From contig JALELV010000052.1 of the NCBI GenBank assembly GCA_022768545.1, positions 1 through 44,926 of the forward strand: a stretch of DNA of 44,926 bases, given 5' to 3'. Position 1 is the stretch's first letter. Each line of letters starts with the position of its first letter. The stretch comes from Oscillospiraceae bacterium. GTDB taxonomy: Bacteria; Bacillota; Clostridia; Oscillospirales; Ruminococcaceae. Below are positions 16,193 through 25,304 of the stretch, in pieces. The notes under the pieces were generated by a model. It was given only the letters and a program-made list of their open reading frames with translations. It searched no databases and had not been told where the DNA came from. The position numbers were made by a program, and so were the translations under genes.

Positions 16193-18037
16193 ATGAAGGA
16201 CGTAAAAAACCCCAGAAAGCCTTTGATCTATTATTATTTGATCGCCATGCTGGTGATCATGGTCTTTAACGCCATGATCTACCCTATGCTTATCAACAGG
16301 AATGTGGAAAATGTAGAGTACAGCACCTTCCTTACCATGCTGGCGGACGGCAGGATAAAAGCCGTGGAGGTGCAGGACCAGGAAAATTCCATTGCCTTCC
16401 TGCCCTCGGACGAGGAGGACAAGCACGTTTACACCACGGTGATGATGGACGACCCGCAGCTCACCAGCCGCCTGGAGAAGGCTGGGGTCTCCTTTGGAAG
16501 GGTGGCTCCCCGGGAGCCGTCGTTTTTATCCCAGCTGCTCACCACCTGGATCCTGCCCATCGTGATCTTTGTGGTGATCGGCCAGCTGCTGGGCAGGATG
16601 CTTGCCAAGCGGATGGGCGGGGGAAACGCCATGAGTTTTGGAAAAAGCAACGCCAAGGTGTATGTGGCGGCCCAGACCGGGAAGAGCTTTGCCGATGTGG
16701 CGGGCCAGGACGAGGCCAAGGAGGCCCTGACCGAGATCGTGGATTTTCTGCACAATCCGGAGAAATACGCCCAAATCGGCGCCCGGCTGCCCAAGGGCGC
16801 TCTGCTGGTGGGCCCTCCCGGAACGGGTAAGACCCTGCTGGCCCAGGCTGTGGCGGGGGAGGCAAGCGTCCCATTCTTCTCCATCTCCGGCTCGGAGTTT
16901 GTGGAGATGTTCGTGGGCATGGGCGCCGCCCGGGTACGGGACCTCTTTAAGCAGGCAGCGGAGAAGGCGCCCTGCATCGTGTTTATCGACGAGATCGACG
17001 CCATCGGAAAAAAGAGGGACAGCGCGGGGCTCGGCGGCAACGACGAGCGGGAGCAGACCCTAAACCAGCTTCTCACCGAGATGGACGGCTTTGACGGCAG
17101 CCGCGGCGTGGTCATCTTAGCGGCCACCAACCGCCCGGAAACTTTGGACAAGGCTCTGCTGCGGCCGGGCCGCTTCGACCGGAGGATCCCGGTGGAGCTG
17201 CCGGACCTGGCGGGGCGGGAGGCAATCCTCAGGGTGCATCTTCAGAAGGTGCGGACGGAAGAGAACCTCGACTGCAACGCCGTTGCCCGGGCTACCTCCG
17301 GGGCATCCGGCGCGGAGCTTGCCAACATGGTAAACGAGGCCGCCCTGAGGGCGGTGCGCACCGGGCGCCAGGCTGTCTCTCAGCAGGATCTGGAGGAGGC
17401 GGTGGAGACGGTCATCGCCGGCTACCAGCGCAAGGGAGCGGTCATCTCCCGCCGGGAGAAAGAGATCGTGGCCTATCATGAGATCGGCCACGCTCTGGTG
17501 GCGGCAAAACAGAGCGGTTCCGACCCGGTGCACAAGATCACCATCGTGCCCCGCACCTCCGGCGCGCTGGGGTATACCATGCAGGTGTCGGAGGGGGAGA
17601 ACGTGCTGATGAGCCGGGAGGAGATCCTGGCAAAGATCGCCACCCTCACCGGTGGCCGTGCCGCGGAGGAGACCATTTTCGGCACCATGACCTCCGGAGC
17701 GTCCAACGATATTGAGCAGGCTACAAAACTTGCCCGTACCATGATCACCCGCCTGGGGATGACAGAGGAGTTTGATATGGTGGCGCTGGAGACGGAGAAC
17801 AGCGGGTATTTAAGCGGGGACACGTCGCTTATCTGTTCTGCCGAGACGGGTGCAAAAGTGGACGAGGCAGTGTTCCGCGTCATCCGCGAGGCGCATCGGA
17901 AAGCCCTTGGGATCCTACGGGAGAACACCGGAAAGCTCCACGAGCTGGCGGCGTACCTGCTGGAAAAAGAGACGATCACCGGCGAGGAATTTATGGAAAT
18001 TTTAAACCGGCCCGCGCCGGATAAAACAGAAGGGTAA
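16193..18037 (+). CDS. ftsH: FtsH-type ATP-dependent zinc metalloprotease
   Basis: This 614-aa membrane AAA+ protease has two helices (about 12-33 and 116-133), Walker A GPPGTGKT (207-214), Walker [10 protein letters not shown], the second region of homology [20 protein letters not shown] with its arginine finger, and the zinc site HEIGH (429-433) with Asp506 in [10 protein letters not shown] as the likely third ligand. FtsH degrades misfolded membrane and regulatory proteins. Ile at the third position of the zinc motif, usually HEAGH, and a short C-terminus suggest a clostridial paralogue, not the main FtsH. ATG 16193 was chosen for its aggagg site; a TTG-started version would add 13 residues. 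It is monocistronic. Confidence 0.92.
   Translation: MKDVKNPRKPLIYYYLIAMLVIMVFNAMIYPMLINRNVENVEYSTFLTMLADGRIKAVEVQDQENSIAFLPSDEEDKHVYTTVMMDDPQLTSRLEKAGVSFGRVAPREPSFLSQLLTTWILPIVIFVVIGQLLGRMLAKRMGGGNAMSFGKSNAKVYVAAQTGKSFADVAGQDEAKEALTEIVDFLHNPEKYAQIGARLPKGALLVGPPGTGKTLLAQAVAGEASVPFFSISGSEFVEMFVGMGAARVRDLFKQAAEKAPCIVFIDEIDAIGKKRDSAGLGGNDEREQTLNQLLTEMDGFDGSRGVVILAATNRPETLDKALLRPGRFDRRIPVELPDLAGREAILRVHLQKVRTEENLDCNAVARATSGASGAELANMVNEAALRAVRTGRQAVSQQDLEEAVETVIAGYQRKGAVISRREKEIVAYHEIGHALVAAKQSGSDPVHKITIVPRTSGALGYTMQVSEGENVLMSREEILAKIATLTGGRAAEETIFGTMTSGASNDIEQATKLARTMITRLGMTEEFDMVALETENSGYLSGDTSLICSAETGAKVDEAVFRVIREAHRKALGILRENTGKLHELAAYLLEKETITGEEFMEILNRPAPDKTEG
17164..17204 (+). repeat. 41-bp direct repeat, copy inside ftsH
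   Basis: These 41 bases encode the end of the ftsH second region of homology ([14 protein letters not shown]) and recur identically at 18065-18105. The flanks differ immediately on both sides. Confidence 0.95.
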
Positions 18038-18072
18038 AAAAGGCCCGGCGGGAGGAAAAGCTCCGCCGGGCC
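18038..18072 (+). terminator. Terminator stem after ftsH, T-run apparently lost
   Basis: The stem ggcccggcgg / ccgccgggcc with the loop gaggaaaagct directly follows the ftsH stop and an A-run. The 3' arm runs straight into the 41-bp ftsH copy instead of a T-run, so as it stands it is an imperfect rho-independent terminator. Confidence 0.65.
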
Positions 18073-18105
18073 GCTTCGACCGGAGGATCCCGGTGGAGCT
18101 GCCGG
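18065..18105 (+). repeat. 41-bp direct repeat, displaced copy of ftsH coding sequence
   Basis: This is an exact copy of 17164-17204 lying 28 bp past the ftsH stop codon. Its first bases are the 3' arm of the terminator stem. Confidence 0.95.
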
Positions 18106-18225
18106 GAAAGACGGGGATCGCACCGCGGGGCCAAATAATAAATTGGGCGGCTTCCATGAAATCCGTCGAAAAAAGAAGAGCCTTCTTGTCGTTTGTATCC
18201 AATGGAAAAGAAAACGGATTCGGGT

Positions 18226-18231
18226 TATAAT
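18226..18231 (+). promoter_or_regulatory. Possible -10 box of the activase operon
   Basis: A consensus TATAAT lies about 100 nt before the activase start. No clear -35 is at the right distance; an isolated TTGACA occurs near 18277. Confidence 0.3.
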
Positions 18232-18328
18232 GGGCTAAAAACGGCTTGTATTATAAATAGGTATGGAAGAATAGGAATTGACAGGGTGCAGTTGTAAAAT
18301 GGACTAAGGGAAAAGGGAGGCGGCGCAG

Positions 18329-21247
18329 ATGAGGATCGGGCTGGATATCGGCTCCACCACCATGAAGTGTGTGGTGCTGGACGGCGATGGAACAGTGGTA
18401 TACAGGGCCTATGAGCGCCACTACTCTGAAATAACAAAGAAGGCGTCCGATATGCTGGGCGCCATCGACCGGGAAGTGCTGCGGGGGGCTCCGGCCTCTT
18501 TGGTGATCTCCGGTTCCGCGGGTATGGGCCTTGCGGAGAGCTGCGGCATCCCTTTTGTGCAGGAGGTGTACGCCACCCGGGTAGCGGTGCGGGAGCTTGC
18601 CCCCTGGGCGGACGTGGTCATCGAGCTGGGGGGAGAGGATGCCAAGATCCTGTTTATGGACCGCACGGCGGAGGTGCGGATGAACGGCAGTTGCGCTGGG
18701 GGTACCGGGGCGTTCATCGACCAGATGGCCTCCCTGTTAAAGGTGACGCCGGATGAGATGAACGGGCTTGCCGCCAACAGCCGCCGCCTTTATACCATCG
18801 CCTCCCGCTGCGGGGTGTTTGCCAAAAGCGATGTGCAGCCCCTGATCAACCAGGGCGCCCACCGGGAGGATATTGCCGCCAGCATCCTCAGTGCTGTGGT
18901 CAACCAGACCATCGCGGGACTGGCCCAGGGCCGGAAGATCGAGGGCAATGTTTTGTATCTGGGCGGGCCGCTCACCTTTCTCTCTCAGCTGCGGGCAAGC
19001 TTTGACCGTGCCCTTGGGCTCACGGGGGTCTGCCCGGAAAATTCCCTGTATTTTGTGGCTTTGGGCGCCGCCTGCAGCGGCAGGGAAGAGGAGCCCCTGG
19101 CGGAAGCCGCAAAGCGCCTGTCCGCCTACCGGGGCGAGGGACGCGCCAGCACCCTTCCCCCTCTGTTCTGCAGCGAGGAGGAATACCTGGAGTTTGTGGA
19201 GAGGCACGAAAAAAGCCGGGTGCGCCGCGGGGCGCTGGATGTGTCAAAGCCCGTCTACCTGGGGGTGGACGCCGGTTCCACCACCATCAAAATGGCGGTC
19301 ATCGACGGGGAAAAGCGGCTGGTCTGCTCCGATTATCAGAGCAATAACGGCAGCCCGGTGCTCATGGTGCGCCGGTTCCTGACCGATCTTTATGAACGCT
19401 ATCCGGATATCCGCATCGCCTCCGCTGCCGTCACCGGCTATGGGGAGGAACTGATCAAAAACGCCTTCGGCATGGATGACGGGCTGGTGGAGACCATGGC
19501 GCATTTTACTGCCGCCCGGGAGTTTATGCCCGAGGTGGATTTTGTCATCGATATCGGCGGCCAGGACATCAAGTGTTTCAAGATCAAAAACGGCGTCATC
19601 GAAAATATCTTTTTAAACGAAGCCTGTTCCTCGGGCTGCGGGTCCTTTCTGCAGACTTTTGCCGGGGCGCTGGGCTATAAAACGGAGGATTTCGCCCGTC
19701 TGGGCCTTTTCGGAGACGCCCCGGTGGAGCTGGGCTCCCGCTGCACCGTGTTTATGAACTCCTCGGTCAAGCAGGCGCAGAAGGACGGCGCTTCCATCGA
19801 GAATATTTCGGCGGGGCTTTCGGTGAGCGTGGTGAAGAACGCGCTTTACAAGGTCATCCGCGTCTCCTCCAAGGAGTCTCTGGGGCGTAATATCGTGGTG
19901 CAGGGCGGAACCTTCTATAACGACGCGGTGCTGCGTGCCTTTGAAAAGGAGATGGGCTGCGAGGCGGTGCGCCCGGATATCGCCGGGCTGATGGGCGCCT
20001 ACGGCGCGGCGCTGCATGCCCTTTCCAAAGGGCGGGAAAAGAGCACCATCCTGGGCCCGCAGGAACTGCGGGACTTTACCCACGAAGAGCGTGAGACCCA
20101 GTGCGGACTGTGCAGCAACCACTGCCGCCTGACGGTGAACACCTTCGGCGGGGGCAAAAAATACATCAGCGGCAACAAGTGCGAACGCCCCATCAAAGGG
20201 AAAAACGCCGGGGAGGACGGCAACCTCTACGCAGAAAAGCGCCGATACCTGAAGGCCCTTATGGAAAAGGAGCCTCCCCGGAACCCACGGGCGCGCATCG
20301 GGCTCCCTTTGGGGCTTTCCCTCTACGAGATGGCGCCCTTCTGGCAGGCTTTTTTTGAAACGCTCGGCTTTGAGACGGTGTTCTCCGGCTTTGCCGATCG
20401 GGAGACCTATCTGCTGGGGCAGGGGACCATTCCCTCCGACACGGTATGTTTTCCCGCCAAGCTGATGCACGGCCAGGTGCAGCGCCTGCTGGACCGGGGG
20501 GTGGATGCGGTCTTCTGCCCCTGCATGACCTATAACTTTGATGAAAAAAAGGGTGACAACCATTTTAACTGCCCGGTGGTGGCCTATTATCCGGAGGTAC
20601 TTTCTGCCAATATCGACTGGGGAGATACCCTGTTTATCGCCGATTATATCGATGTCAACCGGAAACGGCACTTCACTGGGAAGATGACGGAGATCCTGCG
20701 GCGCTATTTCCCCGGGCTCTCCGCCCGGGAGGTAAAAGGGGCTGTGGAGGCGGCTTTCGCGGCCCAGCGCAGATACCGGGAGGAGATGCTGCGCCGCGGG
20801 GATGAGATCATCCAGCGCGCCCGGGCCCGCGGCCGGCCCATCGTGGTACTGGCCGGGCGCCCCTATCACATCGACCCGGAGGTGAGCCACGGCATCGATA
20901 AGCTCATCGCCAGCTTTGGGGCGGCGGTGGTCAGTGAGGACGCCGTAGCCGACCGGGTAAAGCCCTTTGCCACCTCGGTGCTCAACCAGTGGACCTACCA
21001 CGCCAGGATGTACGCGGCGGCCCGCTATGTGGGGGATTTCCCCGATATGCAGCTGGTGCAGCTGATCTCCTTCGGCTGCGGCGTGGACGCCATCACCACC
21101 GACGAGGTGCGGGAGATCCTGGAATCGAAGGGAAAGATCTGCACCCAGATCAAGATCGATGAGATCACAAACCTCGGCGCGGTGCGGATCCGTCTGCGCA
21201 GCCTGTTTGCCGCCACCGAACACAAGGAGGGCTCCCTATGCCGGTAA
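18329..21247 (+). CDS. Double-activase protein: two ASKHA acyl-CoA dehydratase activase domains plus a DUF2229-type domain
   Basis: The 972-aa protein has two tandem BadF/BadG/BcrA/BcrD (HgdC-type) ATPase domains (about 1-250 and 308-570), each starting with a phosphate loop (GLDIGSTTMK; GVDAGSTTIK). Each has a cysteine pair 39 residues apart (Cys122/Cys161 and Cys433/Cys472), the spacing that bridges a [4Fe-4S] cluster between subunits in HgdC. A third domain (about 590-972) begins with Cys592, 595, 599 and 618 and matches DUF2229/COG3580. Such proteins use ATP to push low-potential electrons into 2-hydroxyacyl-CoA dehydratase-like or double-cubane cluster partners. The real substrate of these fused forms is unknown. 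The next gene overlaps by 10 nt and is the likely partner. Confidence 0.88.
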   Translation: MRIGLDIGSTTMKCVVLDGDGTVVYRAYERHYSEITKKASDMLGAIDREVLRGAPASLVISGSAGMGLAESCGIPFVQEVYATRVAVRELAPWADVVIELGGEDAKILFMDRTAEVRMNGSCAGGTGAFIDQMASLLKVTPDEMNGLAANSRRLYTIASRCGVFAKSDVQPLINQGAHREDIAASILSAVVNQTIAGLAQGRKIEGNVLYLGGPLTFLSQLRASFDRALGLTGVCPENSLYFVALGAACSGREEEPLAEAAKRLSAYRGEGRASTLPPLFCSEEEYLEFVERHEKSRVRRGALDVSKPVYLGVDAGSTTIKMAVIDGEKRLVCSDYQSNNGSPVLMVRRFLTDLYERYPDIRIASAAVTGYGEELIKNAFGMDDGLVETMAHFTAAREFMPEVDFVIDIGGQDIKCFKIKNGVIENIFLNEACSSGCGSFLQTFAGALGYKTEDFARLGLFGDAPVELGSRCTVFMNSSVKQAQKDGASIENISAGLSVSVVKNALYKVIRVSSKESLGRNIVVQGGTFYNDAVLRAFEKEMGCEAVRPDIAGLMGAYGAALHALSKGREKSTILGPQELRDFTHEERETQCGLCSNHCRLTVNTFGGGKKYISGNKCERPIKGKNAGEDGNLYAEKRRYLKALMEKEPPRNPRARIGLPLGLSLYEMAPFWQAFFETLGFETVFSGFADRETYLLGQGTIPSDTVCFPAKLMHGQVQRLLDRGVDAVFCPCMTYNFDEKKGDNHFNCPVVAYYPEVLSANIDWGDTLFIADYIDVNRKRHFTGKMTEILRRYFPGLSAREVKGAVEAAFAAQRRYREEMLRRGDEIIQRARARGRPIVVLAGRPYHIDPEVSHGIDKLIASFGAAVVSEDAVADRVKPFATSVLNQWTYHARMYAAARYVGDFPDMQLVQLISFGCGVDAITTDEVREILESKGKICTQIKIDEITNLGAVRIRLRSLFAATEHKEGSLCR

Positions 21248-22554
21248 AAAATGACCGGGTTCCCTTTACCAAAGCGATGAAAAAGGACTATACCGTTCTG
21301 ATCCCTATGATGCTGCCCATCCACTTTGAAATGATGAAAAACGTCCTTCAAAACGAGGGATACCGGGTGGAGCTCCTGCAGAACACCGGCCCTTCCGTGG
21401 TGGAGACGGGGCTCAAATATGTTCAGAACGACACCTGCTACCCGGCGCTGCTGGTCATCGGTCAGATGATAGACGCGCTGAACAGCGGCCGCTATGACGT
21501 GGAGCGTACCGCTCTTATCATCACCCAGACGGGCGGCGGCTGCCGTGCCTCCAATTATATCCATCTTCTGCGCAAGGCCCTGAAAAAGGCGGGCTACGGC
21601 GGGGTGCCCGTCATCTCCTTAAACCCCGCGGGGCTGGAGCGAAACCCCGGCTTCCGGCTTACCCTCTCCATGCTGCACAAATTTATTGCGGCGGCCATTT
21701 ACGGGGACCTTATGATGCTGCTGCAGAACCAGACCCGCCCTTACGAGGCCCAGCCGGGCGCCGCACAGGCGCTGGTGTCGCGCTGGACAGCCTCCCTCTC
21801 GGCGGGGTTTAACCGTGGGGTCGGCTACCGCAGGCGGGAGATCGATGAAAACCTACGAAAGATCTGCCGGGATTTTGCGGCGCTGCCGCTGCTGCCCCTG
21901 CGCAAGGTAAAGGTGGGCGTGGTTGGGGAGATTTACGTCAAATACTCGGCCCTTGCAAACAACGGCCTGGAAAACTTCCTCACGGAGGAAGAGGGCTGCG
22001 AGGTGCGGGTGCCGGGGCTGATGGGCTTTCTCTTTTACTGCTGCGACAACCGCCTGGAGGACGCCCGGCTCTACGGAAGCCACCGGTTCACGGCCTGGCT
22101 CACCGGCTTTTTGCTCCGCTATTTTGAGCGCATGGAAAGGAGCTTGATCGGCGCGGTACGGGAAAACACCCCCTTTGAGGCCCCCATGACCTTTTACGAG
22201 ATGAAAGACGCGGTAAAGGGGGTCATCGGCTACGGCACAAAAATGGGGGAGGGGTGGCTGCTCACCGGCGAGATGGTGGAACTCATCCGCCAGGGGGTGC
22301 AGAACGTGGTGTGCACCCAGCCCTTCGGGTGCCTGCCTAACCACATCAGCGGAAAGGGGATGATCCGCAGGCTGCGGAACCTCTACCCGGAATCGAACAT
22401 CGTGCCCATCGACTACGACCCCGGAGCCACCCGCGTCAACCAGGAAAACCGCATCAAGCTGATGCTCGCCATGGCCCGGGAGAGGATGGAACAGGAGCAC
22501 CCGGAGAGGGAAGGTGAGGCCGTTTCGGTGGCGGAGGCCGTCCCGGCCCGCTGA
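21238..22554 (+). CDS. 2-hydroxyacyl-CoA dehydratase-like protein (COG3581-type), partner of the activase
   Basis: The 438-aa protein is related to the HgdB/double-cubane-cluster superfamily and carries candidate cluster cysteines in NDTCYPALLVIGQ, TGGGCRASNY and VCTQPFGCLPNHISGKG. In many Firmicutes this region is the C-terminal part of one very long protein with the two activase domains; here it is a separate gene starting inside the last codons of the activase (10-nt overlap, different frame), so translation is probably coupled. The expected role is as an iron-sulphur acceptor carrying out an ATP-driven, low-potential reduction. No acyl-CoA pathway gene is nearby to name the substrate. A terminator follows at once. 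Confidence 0.82.
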   Translation: MPVKNDRVPFTKAMKKDYTVLIPMMLPIHFEMMKNVLQNEGYRVELLQNTGPSVVETGLKYVQNDTCYPALLVIGQMIDALNSGRYDVERTALIITQTGGGCRASNYIHLLRKALKKAGYGGVPVISLNPAGLERNPGFRLTLSMLHKFIAAAIYGDLMMLLQNQTRPYEAQPGAAQALVSRWTASLSAGFNRGVGYRRREIDENLRKICRDFAALPLLPLRKVKVGVVGEIYVKYSALANNGLENFLTEEEGCEVRVPGLMGFLFYCCDNRLEDARLYGSHRFTAWLTGFLLRYFERMERSLIGAVRENTPFEAPMTFYEMKDAVKGVIGYGTKMGEGWLLTGEMVELIRQGVQNVVCTQPFGCLPNHISGKGMIRRLRNLYPESNIVPIDYDPGATRVNQENRIKLMLAMARERMEQEHPEREGEAVSVAEAVPAR

Positions 22555-22576
22555 AAGGGTGCGTGAAGCACTTTTT

Positions 22577-22602
22577 GGGGAGCCTTTTGGGCTCCCTTTT
22601 TT
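22577..22602 (+). terminator. Rho-independent terminator of the activase operon
   Basis: The stem gggagcc / gggctccc around tttt is followed by six Ts. Confidence 0.85.
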
Positions 22603-22705
22603 GTGCAGGGCCCCATTTGCAGGCAAACAAAGGGGCTTTTTGGGGAAGCGCAGCGGGAAGGAGGGAAAAAAGGAAAAATTTCGGGAAAGCTGTAAAGAAA
22701 AAAAC

Positions 22706-22735
22706 TTGACAGCCCGGCCGAGGCCGTTGTATAAT
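22706..22735 (+). promoter_or_regulatory. Promoter of the ylxM-ffh operon
   Basis: Consensus TTGACA (22706-22711) and TATAAT (22730-22735) are 18 nt apart. Confidence 0.8.
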
Positions 22736-22805
22736 AATTCTCGCAAGTGTAAAGCGGTTTTCTTTACATCCTCCGGAAGCCAGGGAAGCAAAAGGAGAGA
22801 TTGGC

Positions 22806-23168
22806 ATGAAAAATCTGGAAATATCCGTTTTGATGGATTTTTACGGCGATATGCTGACCGATAAACAAAAAGATGTGATCGAGCTTTACTACGACGAGGA
22901 TCTCTCCCTGGGGGAGATCGCCCAGCACGAGGGCATCACCCGCCAGGGCGTGCGGGATTCCATCAAGCGCGGCGAAGGGCTTTTGCTGGAGATGGAGCAG
23001 CGGCTTGGGCTGGCGCGCCGTTTCCGCGAAATGCAGGAGGCGCTGACGGAGATTGTGCAGTGCGCCAAGGATATCGATTTTTACAATACAGAGTATGCAA
23101 GCTCCAAAGAGATCGCCGCGCGGGCCGACCGGATCATCAAGCTGGCCCGGGAGCTGGACAGGGAATGA
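22806..23168 (+). CDS. ylxM: YlxM family sigma-like helix-turn-helix protein
   Basis: The 120-aa protein has a sigma-factor region-4-like fold: MDFYGDMLTDKQKDVIELYY, DLSLGEIAQHEGITRQGVRDSIKRGE as the helix-turn-helix, then a coiled C-terminal half. YlxM proteins are almost always encoded just before ffh and are thought to assist SRP function or its regulation. ATG 22806 has an aaggaga site 8 nt upstream and a consensus promoter. It is followed 30 nt later by ffh. Confidence 0.9.
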   Translation: MKNLEISVLMDFYGDMLTDKQKDVIELYYDEDLSLGEIAQHEGITRQGVRDSIKRGEGLLLEMEQRLGLARRFREMQEALTEIVQCAKDIDFYNTEYASSKEIAARADRIIKLARELDRE

Positions 23169-23198
23169 CCGCGGCGTATTGCGCAGAGGAGGGATACC

Positions 23199-24572
23199 AT
23201 GGCTTTTGAAGGGCTTTCCGATAAACTGACGGCTGCTTTTAAAAAGCTGCGTTCCAAGGGCAAGCTTTCCGAGGCCGACGTCAAGGAGGCCATGAGGGAA
23301 GTTCGCCTGGCCCTTTTGGAGGCGGACGTAAACTATAAGGTGGCCAAGGATTTTATCGCTTCCGTCACGGAGGAGGCGGTCGGCGGCAAAGTGCTGGAGA
23401 GCCTGACTCCCGCACAGCAGGTGATCAAGATCGTAAACGACCATCTCACCGCACTGATGGGGTCGGAGCAGGAGCGGCTGCGCTTTTCCTCCCATCCCCC
23501 CACCGTTGTGATGATGTGCGGCCTGCAGGGATCCGGTAAGACCACCCATTCCGGAAAGCTGGCGCTCCATTTTAAAAAGCAGGGCAAGCGCCCCCTTTTG
23601 GTGGCCTGCGACGTCTACCGCCCGGCGGCTATTGAGCAGTTAAAGGTGGTGGGCGGCAAAATAGACGTTCCGGTGTTTGAGATGGGCCAGGGAGACCCGG
23701 TGGCCATCGCAAAGAAGGCGATCGGCTACGCCAACGACTACGGGCGGGATCTGGTCATCCTTGACACGGCCGGCCGTCTTCACATCGACGAGGCCCTGAT
23801 GGCGGAGCTCTCCAACATCAAAGGGGAGGTAAAGCCACAGGAGATCCTTTTGGTCATCGACTCCATGACCGGACAGGACGCGGTGAACGTGGCCAAGTCC
23901 TTTGACGATACGCTGGGCATCAGCGGTGTCATCCTCACAAAGCTTGACGGCGATACCCGCGGCGGCGCCGCCCTTTCGGTGCGGGCCGTCACAGGCAAGC
24001 CCATCAAGTTTGTGGGTATGGGTGAAAAATTAGAGGACCTGGAGCCTTTTTACCCGGACCGGATGGCCTCCCGCATTTTGGGCATGGGGGATGTGCTCAC
24101 CCTCATCGACAAAGCGCAGGAGAACCTGGATAAAAAAGAGGCGGAAAAAACCGCCCAGAAGATGCTGGAAAATAAGTTCGACATGAACGACCTGCTGGCG
24201 CAGATGCAGCAGCTTCGCAGCATGGGCCCGCTTCAGCAGGTGCTCTCCATGCTGCCTGGCCAGAAGGTGCAGATCGGCGATGAAGAGGCCGAGCAGGGGG
24301 AGCGGGAGCTTCGGCGCGTGGAGGCGATGATCGGCTCCATGACAAAGGCGGAGCGGGAAAAGCCATCCCTGATCAACCCCTCCCGCAAGCGGCGCATCGC
24401 CGCCGGCAGCGGCACCCGGGTGGAGGACGTCAACCGCCTGCTGCGCCAGTTTGAGCAGATGCAGAAGATGATCCGCCAGTTCTCAAAACCGGGAAAGATG
24501 AACAAAAAGCTGCGCCGCATGGGCGGTATGCCCGGTATGCCCGGCATGGGTGGCGGAGGCTTCCCCTTTTAA
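23199..24572 (+). CDS. ffh: Signal recognition particle GTPase Ffh
   Basis: The 457-aa SRP54 homologue delivers nascent membrane proteins to FtsY and the translocon. It has the N-domain helical bundle (1-90), the GTPase domain with GLQGSGKTT, DTAGRLHID and TKLDGDTRGG, and a Met-rich M domain (about 300-440) with the RNA-binding GSGTRVEDVNRLLRQFEQM stretch, ending in a Gly/Met-rich tail. Length and motif order are normal. The start ATG has gaggagg 7 nt upstream. It shares an operon with ylxM; rpsP downstream has its own promoter. Confidence 0.97.
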   Translation: MAFEGLSDKLTAAFKKLRSKGKLSEADVKEAMREVRLALLEADVNYKVAKDFIASVTEEAVGGKVLESLTPAQQVIKIVNDHLTALMGSEQERLRFSSHPPTVVMMCGLQGSGKTTHSGKLALHFKKQGKRPLLVACDVYRPAAIEQLKVVGGKIDVPVFEMGQGDPVAIAKKAIGYANDYGRDLVILDTAGRLHIDEALMAELSNIKGEVKPQEILLVIDSMTGQDAVNVAKSFDDTLGISGVILTKLDGDTRGGAALSVRAVTGKPIKFVGMGEKLEDLEPFYPDRMASRILGMGDVLTLIDKAQENLDKKEAEKTAQKMLENKFDMNDLLAQMQQLRSMGPLQQVLSMLPGQKVQIGDEEAEQGERELRRVEAMIGSMTKAEREKPSLINPSRKRRIAAGSGTRVEDVNRLLRQFEQMQKMIRQFSKPGKMNKKLRRMGGMPGMPGMGGGGFPF

Positions 24573-24584
24573 CTGTTTCAGGTA

Positions 24585-24613
24585 TTGCCCGGCGCAGGGC
24601 CGGATGATATAAT
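24585..24613 (+). promoter_or_regulatory. Promoter of the rpsP-khpA genes
   Basis: TTGCCC (24585-24590) and TATAAT (24608-24613) are 17 nt apart, right after the ffh stop. Confidence 0.7.
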
Positions 24614-24650
24614 AAAAAAATCAAAAGACGAAATTTGGAGGTAACAAACC

Positions 24651-24893
24651 ATGGCTGTTAAAATAAGACTTCGCAGAATGGGCGCCAAGAAAGCTCCTTT
24701 CTACCGCATCGTCGTAGCGGATTCCAGATATCCCAGAGACGGCCGCTTTATTGAGGAAGTTGGCTACTACGACCCCACCAAGGAGCCCTCTGTGGTGAAG
24801 ATCGACGAGGAGAAGGCGAAAAAATGGCTTTCCAGCGGCGCTCAGCCCACCGATACCGTAAAAGCTCTTCTGAAAGCAAACGGCGTAATGTAA
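24651..24893 (+). CDS. rpsP: 30S ribosomal protein S16
   Basis: This 80-aa ribosomal protein has the family start [20 protein letters not shown], then [20 protein letters not shown] and the C-terminal half ending in LKANGVM. ATG 24651 has ggaggt 9 nt upstream. It is transcribed from its own promoter with khpA, and its codon use is the tidy pattern of a highly expressed gene. Confidence 0.98.
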   Translation: MAVKIRLRRMGAKKAPFYRIVVADSRYPRDGRFIEEVGYYDPTKEPSVVKIDEEKAKKWLSSGAQPTDTVKALLKANGVM

Positions 24894-24916
24894 GCCTTGT
24901 TTGAGAGGTGAGTCAA

Positions 24917-25150
24917 ATGGAAGACCTGCTGATTACCATTGCACAGGGGCTTGTGGAAGACAAGTCCGCTGTCACCGTCACCGCTGATGCTCCTCTGGAG
25001 GACGGCACCATTGTGTACCACCTTCATGTGGGCCCGGACGACATGGGCAGAGTCATCGGCAAGCAGGGGCGCATCGCCAAAGCGATCCGCTCTGTGATGA
25101 AGGCGGCGGCCACCCGCCAGGACATGAAGGTGGCAGTCGAGATCGACTGA
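24917..25150 (+). CDS. khpA: KH-domain RNA-binding protein KhpA
   Basis: This 77-aa KH-domain protein has the GxxG loop in VIGKQGRIAKAIRSVMKAAA. KhpA (YlqC) pairs with KhpB/Jag and binds many RNAs in Firmicutes; in pneumococcus it affects cell elongation. ATG 24917 was preferred to GTG 24908 because gagaggtg then lies at a normal distance and the product starts like other KhpA proteins. It lies 23 nt after rpsP and is followed by a terminator. Confidence 0.93.
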   Translation: MEDLLITIAQGLVEDKSAVTVTADAPLEDGTIVYHLHVGPDDMGRVIGKQGRIAKAIRSVMKAAATRQDMKVAVEID

Positions 25151-25170
25151 CCGGCCGCAGAGAAAAAGCC

Positions 25171-25206
25171 AAAACGGGGAAGCGCCAGCGCTTTCCCGTT
25201 TTGTTT
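25171..25206 (+). terminator. Terminator after khpA
   Basis: The stem aaaacggggaagcgc / gcgctttcccgtttt (near-perfect) is followed by gttt. It separates rpsP-khpA from rimM-trmD. Confidence 0.8.
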
Positions 25207-25219
25207 CTCCGCGCGCTTT

Positions 25220-25269
25220 GGCCCTTTCGCCAAAGCCCCTGCCCCGGCAGGGCCCTTGGCAAAGGGGCC
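25220..25269 (+). other. Long imperfect stem-loop in the rimM leader
   Basis: ggccctttcgccaaag pairs with ttggcaaaggggcc around an inner ccctgcc/ggcagg stem. It ends 35 nt before the rimM start. It could be an attenuator or binding site for rimM-trmD, or a dispersed palindromic element. Confidence 0.45.
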
Positions 25270-25304
25270 GGGCGGATATGCCGCAGAAAAGGGAGGAAGG
25301 ACCT

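Noticed and set aside
19613-21223. 536-codon minus-strand open frame
   Set aside because: It is a shadow of the activase gene, with no recognisable domain.
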